From: Chloromonas sp. AAM2
Taxonomy: Eukaryota; Chlorophyta; Chlorophyceae; Chlamydomonadales; Chlamydomonadaceae
Direction: 5' to 3'
Assembly (NCBI GenBank): GCA_004335635.1
Contig: QAXH01002222.1
Span: forward strand, 1 to 19,756
Length of the DNA stretch: 19,756 bases
Shown: in pieces, positions 9,159-19,107 of the stretch
Layout: each line of letters opens with the position of its first letter
Position numbering within the stretch: position 1 is the first letter of the stretch
Notes under the pieces: generated by a model
The model's database searches: none
Seen by the model: the letters and a program-made list of their open reading frames with translations, nothing else
Told to the model about the DNA's origin: nothing
Made by a program: the position numbers and the translations under genes

Positions 9159-9525
9159 CACGGGCATGCGCCTGCATGACCTTCACGCGCACAAGCAGGA
9201 GAGGAGGCCTTGGACGGTGTGCGCGCAGTCTGCGTGATTGCTGGTAATGATCGCAGGCAAAGAGCACTGCACCATTTGCAGGCATGAATTGTCTGAACAA
9301 TTTACAGTTACAGAAAGGATCAGCATGTTGACCGCCGTTACTTCACCTCAATTAAGTTGACCGCCGTTGCACATGTTACTGCTCGCAATTACTTCACCTC
9401 AATGATGTGAAGTTTACCGCCTGAAATCTGCTGCTGGGTTTGTTGGCTGTTGCAGGAAGTGGACCGCGTGCCGGGCTGAGCCATGCCAGCACAACCACCA
9501 CATCATGCCGGCACATTACGGAGGG
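9159..9525. other. Intergenic stretch with local duplicated motif
   Basis: GTTGACCGCCGTT occurs at about 9327 and 9356, and ACTTCACCTCAAT occurs twice (about 9340 and 9391). The second ends in an ACTTCAC..GTGAAGT inverted repeat. No gene was recognised. The frame one base ahead of the nuclease remnant stays open to about 9234 and may be its displaced tail. Confidence 0.5.
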
Positions 9526-9718
9526 CATCGTCCGAACCTGCTGGCAACAGGTTCTGCTAGCAGTTAACTTGGAGATGGGTTCTCGGGTGTGAGCTATATT
9601 AGGCGGCATGTGTCTAGTGCCCAATGAAGTGCTGCGGTTGCAATTCGCTTGCTATGCAATGTGGGTCTCAGTCGGGGTGTAGAGGGCTTGGCTGCCTCCC
9701 CATGAGGGGGGCGGCCAC
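9526..9718 (-). repeat. Dispersed repeat, left half, copy 2 (inverted)
   Basis: The reverse complement of this segment matches 2062-2258. It is separated by about 260 bp from the right half at 9980, which is in the opposite relative orientation to copy 1. The halves have therefore been rearranged since the copies separated. Confidence 0.85.
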
Positions 9719-9853
9719 CCATGTTGGTCCACATGCACCGATTGTGACCGCTAGCAAGCCATGCGTTTGAGCATGTGCAACCTACCTCTTGCATGCTACT
9801 GGCACACCAGCTAAATGTACTGCTGGCCTCAACCATTATTTGTTTGAGCTACA

Positions 9854-9887
9854 GTGTGTATGTGTGCGCGTGCGTGTGTGCGTGTGT
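9854..9887. repeat. GT/GC microsatellite
   Basis: A 34-bp alternating purine-pyrimidine tract of GTGT and GCGC steps between the two halves of repeat copy 2. It is a potential Z-DNA former. Confidence 0.9.
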
Positions 9888-9979
9888 CTTGCCCTCATCC
9901 GTTGCTTGCCCTGTTCACGCTTGCTGGGCATCAGACTAACCCATGTGGATATGAGACTGATGTTTCCTCTCCTCTGACT

Positions 9980-10472
9980 CCGATTTTTTTCGAGCAATGA
10001 CTTTGACAGGCCATGACTTTAACAGGCGATGACTTTGCAGGCAACATTGACATTTTGATTGGCAGTGTCATCAGCATTGCGTCATCAGCATTACGTCATC
10101 GGGTGGGCCTGCATGGCAACACCACATGACCTAACAACTCAACAAGACCAACAAAACAAGACCAACATGGGTGGCACGACTATCTGGCTGACAGAAGCTC
10201 GCACCAGAATGAGCCTGAGGGCCTTGTTGGAAACTAGGCATACAGGCTGCATGGAAACTAGGCATATGCAGGTTTCATCTTGGTTGTACCATACGAGCAG
10301 GTCGCAATCGCCGCTCAAGACCCGGCCATGTCGCACGCATCCGGCCATCAATCTGGGTGTCCTTGGAAAGCTCATGCACAATGGCATGGACATTGGCTTA
10401 AGAGATATAGTGCTCCTTTATACGCGTATTCTTGGCTGGCTTCAGTGCCTGTTTGAGGCCTTCATTAGGTTC
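9980..10472 (+). repeat. Dispersed repeat, right half, copy 2
   Basis: It matches 2292-2416 at its start, including the trimer of 15-16-bp units at 9995-10041, and 2417-2520 at its end (10371-10472). The roughly 270 bp between (10101-10370) are absent from copy 1. That inner part contains a doubled GGAAACTAGGCATA motif (10229 and 10254). Either copy 2 gained an insertion or copy 1 lost it. Confidence 0.85.
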
Positions 10473-11910
10473 TATCTGAAACCAGTGTGTGCCTCAGTGC
10501 CAGCCCAACGACAAAACCAACCTAGTGCGGTGCCTTGCCTTGATGCTTCAAAAGATTTTCACCATCCTGCTCGCATCGGTGCGCTTTCCGACTTTCCAAG
10601 GTTGTAGCTCTGTGACTGGTGGTGGGCGCTTGGCGGTCGACTGTTGGGATAGCTATGGCACATGCGTACCGCACGAGCGGATCTCTACGAAAGCTTGACT
10701 GCAGCAGACCCCTGATCGTTTACATCGGCTGAGTGGTTGCTGAGATGACTGTGTGTACGGATAGGGGGTCAAGTCATGTGTTGGGGTCGTGTGTTGCTGA
10801 ATTAGCAAAATACATTCAAATTCGTAAAACTGACCAGTCCCCTGGGGCACTATGACGACCCTTGGATTTAAGCTTTTTGCACACTAAAAACAAACGAAGT
10901 TTGCTGAAGACTGCTGAAGACGTGACTATGTTTACAATGGAATTGGAATGTGATTGTGTTACACTGATTTGGAGTATCATTGTGTGACATTGCGTTTTGA
11001 ATCTCTGGTAATCTACAACCACTTCTCACTGTCCTGTCCCAGTATTGGCAGTCACCAGCGCCTACCAACTACAGCATCAGCAACACATCCCAACTACAGA
11101 TGACACTGACCCAACACCACACTTTGCACACTTTCACCACCATAAAAACAAAGTATGGACGCACTCCTGAAAAGACTAGTTCCACAGACGAAAGACAGCC
11201 TCATCACGGTGCCACACAGACCTGGCACACTTCTTTTTTTAGAGTGTGGTATCAAGTGGTCAGATACACCCACTATTTCACATGTCAAGCTTCTCTTCCC
11301 CCCTTCCCGCAACAGCCATACATTTTGGCACATCGTCAGCAACAAGTGGGTAATCTCCCACATATGGCATGACACGACGTGGCAAAGGTGTGGCCAGGCA
11401 CTGAAAATGAAAAACTCGCACAGGATGCTCCCCGGTTCACATGTGAAAGGGAATTCCTTAGCGTCAATGATACACTGCGCCACAAGTGGAAAAAACCAGT
11501 ACACTGCACCTTCCTTGGCAGCAATCCATGTTCCCAAGGTGGAAAACACAATCTTCTGGGTTGTGGCCAGCGTGTACTCTCATGACCCCTCAGCAGGCCT
11601 CTGTAATGTGTCAGCGCAAGCTACAGAAGACTGTTCAAGGTGTCAATGCTGGTGCACTCATTATGCTAGTTCCTGAGCTCGGAGCAGAGTGTGACAGCGC
11701 TGACATGCTATTTCACTCTTCACAGTCATAATTGTGCACCCCTACATTTGACATATAACCATTGAGCCCATACATTCTAACAGTTGGCCTGCTATCACAA
11801 GGCATGTGCTTTGCCAGAGACCGAAGCCAACTTCAACACACATGTTGCTGTGGCTTGGTTCAAGTGGAGGGGCTTAGAATGCCAGCCTCACAACCGGGTC
11901 TTCAGACACC
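10473..11910. other. Intergenic stretch, no confident gene
   Basis: Overlapping open frames exist on both strands (for example 11155-11676 + and 11094-11549 -). None has a motif I recognise and they shadow each other. The part around 10800-11400 is more AT-rich than the flanking genes. Nothing repetitive was found by eye. Confidence 0.45.
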
Positions 11911-12159
11911 ATGGAAGCATCGACATGCGATCCTAGGGAATCACAGGCAGCGGAAGGCACGACGGGGGCTCGGGGCGGAGCCTTCTGCAGCGGCATGGAT
12001 GCCTCTCCAGGCCGCTGGAGGTCTGCAAGCAAGTGGGAAGCATCAGGTTCCAGACGAGTGCAGCAACAGCTGATCCCGATGAACTGTGCATGTGCCATGC
12101 AGCTCCACGTCCTTCAAATGGAGCTGCTCAACGTCAACTTTGATGCATCTGACTTATGA
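11911..12159 (+). pseudogene. Decayed partial copy of the F-box exon region
   Basis: Positions 12070-12153 match 5177-5260, which in the F-box/PHD gene is the end of an intron plus the start of the F-box exon. The intron-derived part and the CAG acceptor are both present, so this is a DNA-level copy and not a processed one. The F-box core LPMELLNVIF has become LQMELLNVNF and the frame stops at 12157-12159. The open frame from the ATG at 11911 runs into it through a segment of unknown origin (Gly/Ser-rich) with a favourable start context (ACCATGG). A short hypothetical gene cannot be excluded, but a broken copy is more likely. Confidence 0.65.
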
Positions 12160-12285
12160 TGTGGGCTTTTTTGGGTCTATTAACTTTAAAGATTTTCAGG
12201 CAGAGCAAGCGCACAACAACCCAGCAAATTACGTGTAGGGTTGAGACGACGGATACAATGGTTTTCAATTTTCAGGCCCCTTTGA

Positions 12286-12413
12286 GTCTAACGAGGTTGG
12301 CGGTCAGGATAGCACCTCGGCGGCTGACCACCACCATTACTGTCATGGTGTGCCGTAACCCCCTTCGCTTGTAGGTTAGACGGGCTGTCCCTCCCCTCCT
12401 GTGAGTCGCGTGC
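12286..12413 (+). repeat. 128-bp dispersed repeat, downstream copy
   Basis: Inverted relative to 4836-4963. It follows the copied F-box fragment by about 130 bp, whereas in the intact locus the repeat precedes the F-box exon in the other orientation. It overlaps the 3' end of the bestrophin gene on the minus strand and supplies its proposed stop codon (12376-12378). Confidence 0.85.
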
Positions 12414-15400
12414 CGTTGTGTGATTTTGATGACTCACATTGGTCGATCTGATGGTGCTCCTGCATCATGCTGTTGATCATCATGTCCAATCTGTCGCACA
12501 GCCGCTCCAGGGCCTACACATGCAAGGTTGGCACAAGGCTTTTGGCGGACATCATACCGTAGGTACTCCTAACACCTACAGGATCAAATGGTTGCCGGTC
12601 CCTCTGGTATTTCTGAAGGGAAACTATCACTGTAATCCACTGGATCAACTGTTCCCTGTCCTGTAAGTGCAACCAGATTGACAATCCGATTCGAGTTCAT
12701 GCAGCACCAGCTGAATGTTCAGGTCTGAAGCCTGAACGGCACAGTTGATTGTTATCTTCTGCTCCAAAGTCATATCAGCCATCTAGGGAAGTCGGCGTCA
12801 AGCGTGGCAAAGCCGAAGTCTTCTGCCAAGCAGGCAGCCATGATGGCTGTTGAGCTTGGTAGGCTGAACTGTAAAATACTGGCGCGCTACATGTCTGGCA
12901 AGTCAGCTGCTAAGCTTGGCAACTTGGACTGTGGTGTACTGGCTCAACAGCCACCTGATGCTGGTCTGCAGCATACACGATCCCAGCTGTGCATCTGTGC
13001 CAGGTGCTGTCAGAGTTGGAGAGACAGCACGGCTCCCACTGTCATGCACATGCTGTAGGCCATTCCCCCTCATGCACATGCTGTAGGCCATGTCCCCTCA
13101 TGCACATGCAATGTTTCATTGACCTGCTCACCATGACACTGAAGGGCTCCTCAATGTACACCCCAATCTCTTCAATGCCTAGCAATACGAATGAAATCTG
13201 CAAACAAACGAGCACAGACATGGCTTGTGTCGCCTGGCCTGGCTTTGGTCATCAGAGGCTCTTCACTGCCTGGTCTTCATCGCAACCAAAAGCACTGGAC
13301 ATCGTGCAATACTTGGACCAGTACGGCTTTCCTTAGCAATGGCTAGAGAGACAGCTGCCTAAGTGATGAAGGAATTTCAAGGTCGGTACTGGTGACCCAG
13401 ACGTACCGCCTGTGCTGCACTCACACCTGTGCTGCACTCTATCCCAGTCAGCCAAGCACACTCAATCCTGCTTTCAGTCAATGCTGTGCTCAAGGCACCT
13501 GTCTCTCCTGTTTTGCCCCCCTGTCTCTGCCCCCCTGTCTCTGCCCCCCTGTTTGCACATGTCTGTGGCTCACTCACCAGGGCTGTGAGAGGCACCATCG
13601 CCCAGCCGCAGTCTGCAGGACAACGCAGTGCCAGAACAGGTCAGACAAACACACACACGTCGATCGACTGCATGGACAGAGTCATACAACTACCGTGGGA
13701 TGCAGTGCAGGCTCAAGCGGTAAGCTGTGGATACTGGAAATGCTCTCACGCTGACTCAGACATCAGCTTTGTCCTTGACCAAGTCATAAGCTGTGAAGTG
13801 CACTCACAGTTCCAGAGGGTGAAGGGCATGCAGGCCAGCCAGGCCATCAAGAAGCGTGCTGTGTGCCTGCACCGCACGTGGAATCAGCAAGACAGTGGGA
13901 CGCACGGCACAGCAAGCGGGTGCAGCACCTGGACAGAGCCCAAATGGCTGAAGTGATCGAACCTCTGTTGTACACGTTTTGGCCGCAAAGTTCAACTCAG
14001 ACATTAGTTTGTGCTGGTTTCACATTCTTGTGATGCGACCTGGACATGGAGAACCCAGACATCAACTGGTGTGAGTGTGTGTACTGTGTAAATCCAGGAC
14101 GGGGCCATGTCACACCTTGTGTAGGAGAGGGGGATGGGGGTGTTGATGATGCGCTCGCAGCCAGAGACCGCCTCCACAAGCTTGCTCATGTTCTCGTCCT
14201 GTGGAATGGATTGAAATGGATCCTTAGATGATTAAATTCTCTGGCAAGGCAGGCCACGAAGACAGGCTGAGTTAAAAATTAAAGCACGGCAGGAAGCGCT
14301 ACTCTTTCTTGCCACTGCCTTTTGGCAAGCGGCTGTTACCATGCCCATTCATGTCAACTCCTCATGCGGACAGCGCCACTGCCATCTACATGAGATAATA
14401 ATGCTGACCATTTGATACATTAAGGGCCTAAGCACAACCCCAGCAAGCACGCCCACGCACCATTCTTATGAGCAGCTCACTGGGTATGCGCGCGCCCGCC
14501 ATGATGCGGGTGAGCATCTGCAGGCAGAAGTTGGGCCTGCGACAGGCAGGGCGCAGGGCACACGATTCACGCAACGTCACAAGCCAATACGTGTCCATTC
14601 GGAGGGAACTACATCCAGAACTGAGCACAACTGAGTATCAGGGAGGTTCCCCTTGTGCTGGTATGCCAGTGTCTTCTTGAGAATGGAGGTGGTTCCTCCT
14701 TGTGCTACTGTGCCAATGTGCCCTGCCCTTGTGCCAGCCAACACAGCCCCCACTATTGTGATACCTGAACATTCCAGTCAGGTGAAGGCTCCCTGTCCTG
14801 CAATACCAGTGTGCCCCGCGCGCTCCTGGCATGCGAAACTGACCCACAAGTGGTAATTGAATGTTCCTTGCTCTGCCGTGGCACCATTGAGTTATGTCCC
14901 GTGGCAACATCACCATCACTCACGTTTACGCCATCTAGTGTTCCACATGTGGGACGATGCAGATGCGAAACCACACGCACACGCACCTGTGCACGCTCTT
15001 CTGCAGCATGTTCATCTCGTCGGGCGGCAGGACGCTGGCCAACTCCGACCTGAGGTCGTGTTCGTCGCCCCGCAGGTGGCACATGCAGGACCGGCACAGC
15101 GCCATTAGCCACCGCGCAGTGTACGCCTTGCCCGCCATGTCAGCTACAGGAAACCAACTGAACGCCTGCAATGAGAAAACAGCGCATGCTCGTCCACACG
15201 GGCATGTGGCAACGGTCCTGAAACAGTTTACATTTTTGGAAGGCCGTTCCTTCATCTGACTTCTTACCAACGTATGCAGCATCCGAAGATGATATGCATA
15301 GTATGGTAGCCTTTCCTAGCCTGCCGAATGCAGCTTCTACACTATCTTCATGATGTGGCCTTGGTTATGCAGAGTTCAATGCATGACACGCAAGTTGATG

Positions 15401-17277
15401 GCCTCAATGGTTGGCCCCAGTACCTGTCTTGCGATATCCCTTGAGGTGGTGGTGATGGCTCCGAACTTGCGCCTGGCCTCGTCCCAACGCGAGTACGATG
15501 CGTTTGTCCTGGGTGCGGGCAGCAGGGCACATGCAATGGATCAACTTGGCAAGGGTCCTGGGTGTTGACACGTGCGACAGCCAAATGCAGGGGAATTGAA
15601 AGCAAATGATAACGTGCACATTTGCCTAACGTTGCCGAGCGGTTAAGTGGAGTTGAGCAGGAGCAGGAGCCGGCGTCTCTGCCAGCAACCATCTGTTATC
15701 CAATGCTATCCAGTCAGCCTGCGCTTGCCCAACCACTGTCTGCCCTTTGACCAGCCTGCCTCACCGGAAAACAAGCAGCAGCGACAGCGCAATGGACGTG
15801 AGCTGGATGGGCTCTATGGCAATGATGGGTGCAGCAGGGGCCCAGGAGGGGAGCCAGCTAGCCTTGGCCGCATGTGCCGCGCAGTAGGCAGCAATGGCTG
15901 CAGGCAGGACAACGAGCACAGGGCAGGGCAACAAACATGAGGCCGGGTTGTGCCGCACATGCTCGCGACCCAAGGCCAGACAAGGGCACCAACAACCTTC
16001 GAGCGCCCCCATGGGCCATCCTCACTGAACAGACTACTGCTATCATGGCCTGAACCCTGCAATCATACCCTGCAATCTGTACCCCGGCCACTCCATGTAC
16101 TGGCATCAGCACCGCTGGCTCCTGGAGGCGCCAGTAGGCATGTCCCTTGCCTTGCTCACCCAAGGACAGGCTGGTCACGTACACCACCGGCCGCACCACT
16201 GCACGCGCTACACCCGACCTGCGGTGACATGATGAGCAGCAGTTATGGTGATCAGGTGCCGTAGCAACTCGATCGCCAGTCAGTCTTGTTTGTTTGTTGT
16301 GATACCTGAACATTCCAGTCAGGTGAAGGCTCCCTGTCCTGCAATACCAGTGTGCCCCGCGCGCTCCTGGCATGCGACACTGACCCACAAGTGGTAATTG
16401 AATGTTCCTTGCTCTGCCGTGGCACCATTGAGTAATGTCCCGTGGCATCATCACCATCACTCACGTTTACGCCATCTAGTGTTCCCAGAACTCGATGACG
16501 TAATGTTGATGACACGCCTATCAAAGTCATCTACCGTAAAAAAACATCGCAGTCAAATCCTGAGGAAATCAGTCTCATTCCAGATGCTCCCCATAGAGGT
16601 GGGCGGCTAGGCAGTCTTGGCACAAGGGCGGAACTGAGAAGCTGCATAAACTGATTGACGCGCGCCTCCCTCCTGCTGAACGTTGGATGCAGTTCCATCA
16701 CTCACTCAGCTATGGTTGCGATGTGATGCAAGTAGCGGGCAGCACTCCTGTGCTTTGTCCAGTCCGCAAATGTGAACATCTGCAACCAACAGGACGTCAA
16801 CAGCCGTGCAATGCACCTAAGTCATTAACCAAGGCATGGAGAGGAGGTGATGTGCAGAATTAATCGGTGATGGCAGCTCCCATGCAGGCATGCTCTCTGA
16901 GCACCACTTTGGCCAACCCCACATTGACCGCCGCAGCTACCTTGCCATGATGTGTTTACGTGCACGGTTGCTGCAGCTGCAACTGCACGATGTTTCCTTG
17001 TACGTGCGCATGGCAAATGGCGTACACAACTGACCAGTCAACCGCGTTGACAAAGTCAACGACTCACCGTCCTTCGCGCCCTTCTCGCCGCTTCCTTTTC
17101 CTCATCATCACGATGGTAGACACGGCGTGCGAACTCTCTGGATGCTGGGGCACAGGCGTGGCGCCAGCGAATGTTAGGTTGCTGACCCATACGAGGGCAT
17201 GGCAGTCGATGAGTGGCCACCCAGTTTTCTCTGGCACTCCTCCCGCTGTCACAGCAATGCCGCAAGTCGGCCTGCAT
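12376..17277 (-). CDS. Bestrophin-family anion channel (12 exons)
   Basis: Exons in gene order: 17277-17068, 16779-16706, 16218-16160, 15897-15765, 15508-15424, 15165-14987, 14536-14461, 14198-14116, 13866-13808, 13612-13578, 13197-13132, 12513-12376; 398 residues, phase kept at every junction. Family signatures appear in order: FTFADWTKHRSAARYLHH (71 on), PIQLTSIALSLLLVFR, RTNASYSRWDEAR (159 on), RWLMALCRS, GCERI..TPIPLSYTRHTARF (about 286-305), and GIEEIGVYIEEPF (338-350), the conserved acidic cluster. Hydrophobic stretches near 99-120, 145-158, 305-317 and 322-340 fit membrane helices. Bestrophins are pentameric chloride/bicarbonate channels; algal relatives include thylakoid proteins of the carbon-concentrating mechanism. 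The Arg-rich N-terminus could be a plastid transit peptide, which is inference. The start may instead be 17190. The last exon may end at 12438, where GTGAGT follows, and continue beyond; otherwise it stops inside a repeat. Confidence 0.92.
13042..13108. repeat. 28-bp tandem repeat in bestrophin intron
   Basis: Two full and one partial unit beginning TCATGCACATGCTGTAGGCC at 13042, 13070 and 13098. It lies in the 12514-13131 intron, just downstream (in gene sense) of the GIEEIGVYIEEPF exon. Confidence 0.9.
13515..13552. repeat. 14-bp pyrimidine-rich tandem repeat
   Basis: GCCCCCCTGTCTCT repeated 2.7 times in the 13198-13577 intron of the bestrophin gene. It is purine-rich on the transcribed strand. 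Confidence 0.9.
14756..14944 (-). repeat. 189-bp intronic repeat, copy 1
   Basis: It lies in the 14537-14986 intron of the bestrophin gene. It matches 16297-16485 at all but three of 189 positions, in the same orientation. Edges on the + strand are TTGTGATACCTGAACATTCC and GCCATCTAGTGTTCC. There is no terminal inverted repeat, poly-A or open frame worth noting. The immediately preceding 14640-14755 contains degenerate internal CTTGTGCTNNTNTGCCANTG repeats. Confidence 0.95.
16297..16485 (-). repeat. 189-bp intronic repeat, copy 2
   Basis: It lies in the 16219-16705 intron of the same bestrophin gene, with the same boundaries and orientation as copy 1. The three differences are all substitutions, so the copying event is recent relative to the rest of the repeats here. 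Confidence 0.95.
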
Positions 17278-18223
17278 CCTGCCGAGATTGGATTGACCCC
17301 ACTTCTCCAGGCGATTGAAGATGTAAAACGTCTTTATCTGGGCCTTTGATTGTAGTCCTTCCTGTCCAGAGCACTGCTTCTGGTCAAATCTTGCGCCCAA
17401 ACCCTTCCAACTCCCTGTGAAACCCTTGCCGACCTAGCCTTGATTTTGCAATCGCTTGACACTTGGTGAAAACTGCGTTCAGTCTGTGCGAGGGAATACA
17501 TCCGTCTTGATCCTCTGGGATTGGCTGCGATCCGGGATTCGTCGGTTTGGAAAACGACCAGTTTCGTATTCTCGCTGCCGTTTTCTAAATCGACTTGAGG
17601 AATTCGTGGCCACATGCTTGCCCTGTGAGACCGGGAGATTTAGAACAAGTGCGCAGCTAGATCAGAAAAGATTCCTGCCCTCCGTGGTTGGTCCTTCTGA
17701 TCGCATCATGCGAGTCATTGTGCTCGTTGATGGTCAACCAATCAAGCATGGTCTTTACCTTGATCATCACTAGTATGTTGATTCAATAGAGGGTGTGGTG
17801 CAAGGTTGCAACAGCCACTTTCCGTTGGACGTTCATTACTCGTCATTACTCGAAGTTGATCAACTAACGTTGATCAACTAACTGCGGCATACCTTCAATT
17901 TTTGACAAAGCACAATATGCAGGTGGAGCTCACCAATTTATGACTGCCCCCTAGCGACTCATGTACTGATTTGGCACATGGATACTCATGTGTGCCCTAC
18001 CTGCTGAGGCGCGGCATCCATCCCAAACTGGGGCGGATGGAGGTTGGCACGTCCATCCCGAAGTGAAGACGATTGTAGCGTGACATGATGGTCAGGGCAG
18101 TGGGGCTCAGGTTGCCTGCAGTGCTGCTGTGGATGCCTGGTTCTTTTAATTTGCATGTATATTCTCCATGAATTAATCCATATAAACATGGAAATGAAGG
18201 GGTTACCCCAGCCTATCTTGCGC
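17278..18223. other. Upstream flank of bestrophin; no gene recognised
   Basis: It should contain the bestrophin promoter on the minus strand, but no TATA-like or other element could be assigned. It holds a doubled TCATTACTCG (17833-17852) followed by the palindromic 14-bp duplication. The part near 18140-18195 is AT-rich. Open frames on both strands at 17334-17773 overlap and carry no recognised motif. Confidence 0.5.
17855..17882. repeat. Tandem pair of palindromic 14-mers
   Basis: GTTGATCAACTAAC occurs twice head-to-tail; GTTGATCAAC is a perfect 10-bp palindrome. Its spacing would suit a dimeric DNA-binding protein, or it may be simple slippage. It lies about 0.6 kb upstream of the bestrophin start. 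Confidence 0.9.
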
Positions 18224-18606
18224 AAGGGCGCCAAGCCTTGACCACACACATTCCACACACCGCCACAACGCGACACCACCACGCCACCCCATCACCACAC
18301 CCCCACACCCCCACACCACCACACCACCACGCCACCACGCCACCACTATCAGACCCTGCTTTGCTTGACTCTTTTTGCACTCTGCGCCCTGCTCAGCTTG
18401 CTCAGCTTGCTCAGCAGAAATGAAAACTCTCTCGGTTCACTGCATCCCTCCCTGTAAAACTCTTGTTGGCCTTTTTGCTGAGCAATCTGAGCAATCTGAG
18501 CAACCAGCCTCTGTATACCATTTCAAGCGTTGCTTCACCTGCCCAGACAAGACAGCGAAGGCAGCGGCGACGGTCTTCATTTTGAAGGGGGAGGAGAGGG
18601 GGGGGG
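18224..18606 (+). repeat. Tandem unit 1 with CACC-rich head and foldback
   Basis: The unit starts AAGGGCGCCAAGCCTTG, then a CCACAC/CCACCACG-rich tract (18240-18350). A foldback follows: arms 18390-18415 and 18477-18502, complementary at 24 of 26 positions, each made of three TTGCTCAG-like 9-mers. The unit ends in a G-rich tail (GGGGGAGGAGAGGGGGGGG). The second unit follows after about 20 bp. Open frames across it are by-products of the repeats. Confidence 0.9.
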
Positions 18607-18628
18607 CGAGACGGCATCCGGAAGCACC

Positions 18629-19015
18629 AAGGGCGCCAAGCCTTGTCTCTCGGCGCCTTGACCTCACATCTTCCACACACCACACCACCACACACACACC
18701 CCCCACCGCCACACCATTACCCACCACTATCAGATCCTGCTGCTTTGCTTGGCCCTTTTTCACTCTGCGCCCTGCTCAGCTTGCTCAGCTTGCTCAGCAG
18801 AAAAGGAAACTTTCTCGGTTCACTGCATCCCTCCCTGTAAAACTTCCTGTTGGCCATTTTGCTGAGCAATCTGAGCAATCTGAGCTGAGCAACCAGCCTC
18901 CGTCTACCATTTCAGGCGCTGCTTCCACTGCCAGACGCTAACGAGACCAAAACAAGAGAGGCAAGCAAGAGTAGCGGCGACAGTCTTCACTTGAAGGGGA
19001 TGGGGAGGGGCGGCA
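18629..19015 (+). repeat. Tandem unit 2 with CACC-rich head and foldback
   Basis: Same order of parts as unit 1: AAGGGCGCCAAGCCTTG, CCACACC-rich tract, foldback (arms 18773-18798 and 18861-18892, the second with a 5-bp TGAGC insertion) and a G-rich tail (GGGGATGGGGAGGGGCGG). It ends about 90 bp before the prim-pol start codon and could contain that gene's promoter or be the edge of the element that carries it. Confidence 0.9.
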
Positions 19016-19107
19016 GCTTACTTGGCTGGTCAACTCGGTTTATGGTGTGTCAACTGAGGCAAGCAGGCATGGGTTGTAAGGCCCACACGGAAAGAAGGAA
19101 GCACGAG

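Noticed and set aside
15631..15650. tRNA-like A-box (GTTGCCGAGCGGTTAAG)
   Set aside because: No B-box, anticodon arm or pairing acceptor stem follows, so it is neither a tRNA nor a clear tRNA-derived SINE.
16500..16566. Possible C/D box snoRNA (TTGATGA ... CTGA) in a bestrophin intron
   Set aside because: The C box lacks the purine, no terminal stem or C'/D' pair is visible, and it would be antisense to its host gene.
18238..18941. Open frames of 61-188 codons through the tandem 385-bp units
   Set aside because: They translate His/Thr/Pro and Cys/Ser-Ala repeats from CACC and GCTCAG arrays and exist in several frames at once; the DNA repeat explains them.
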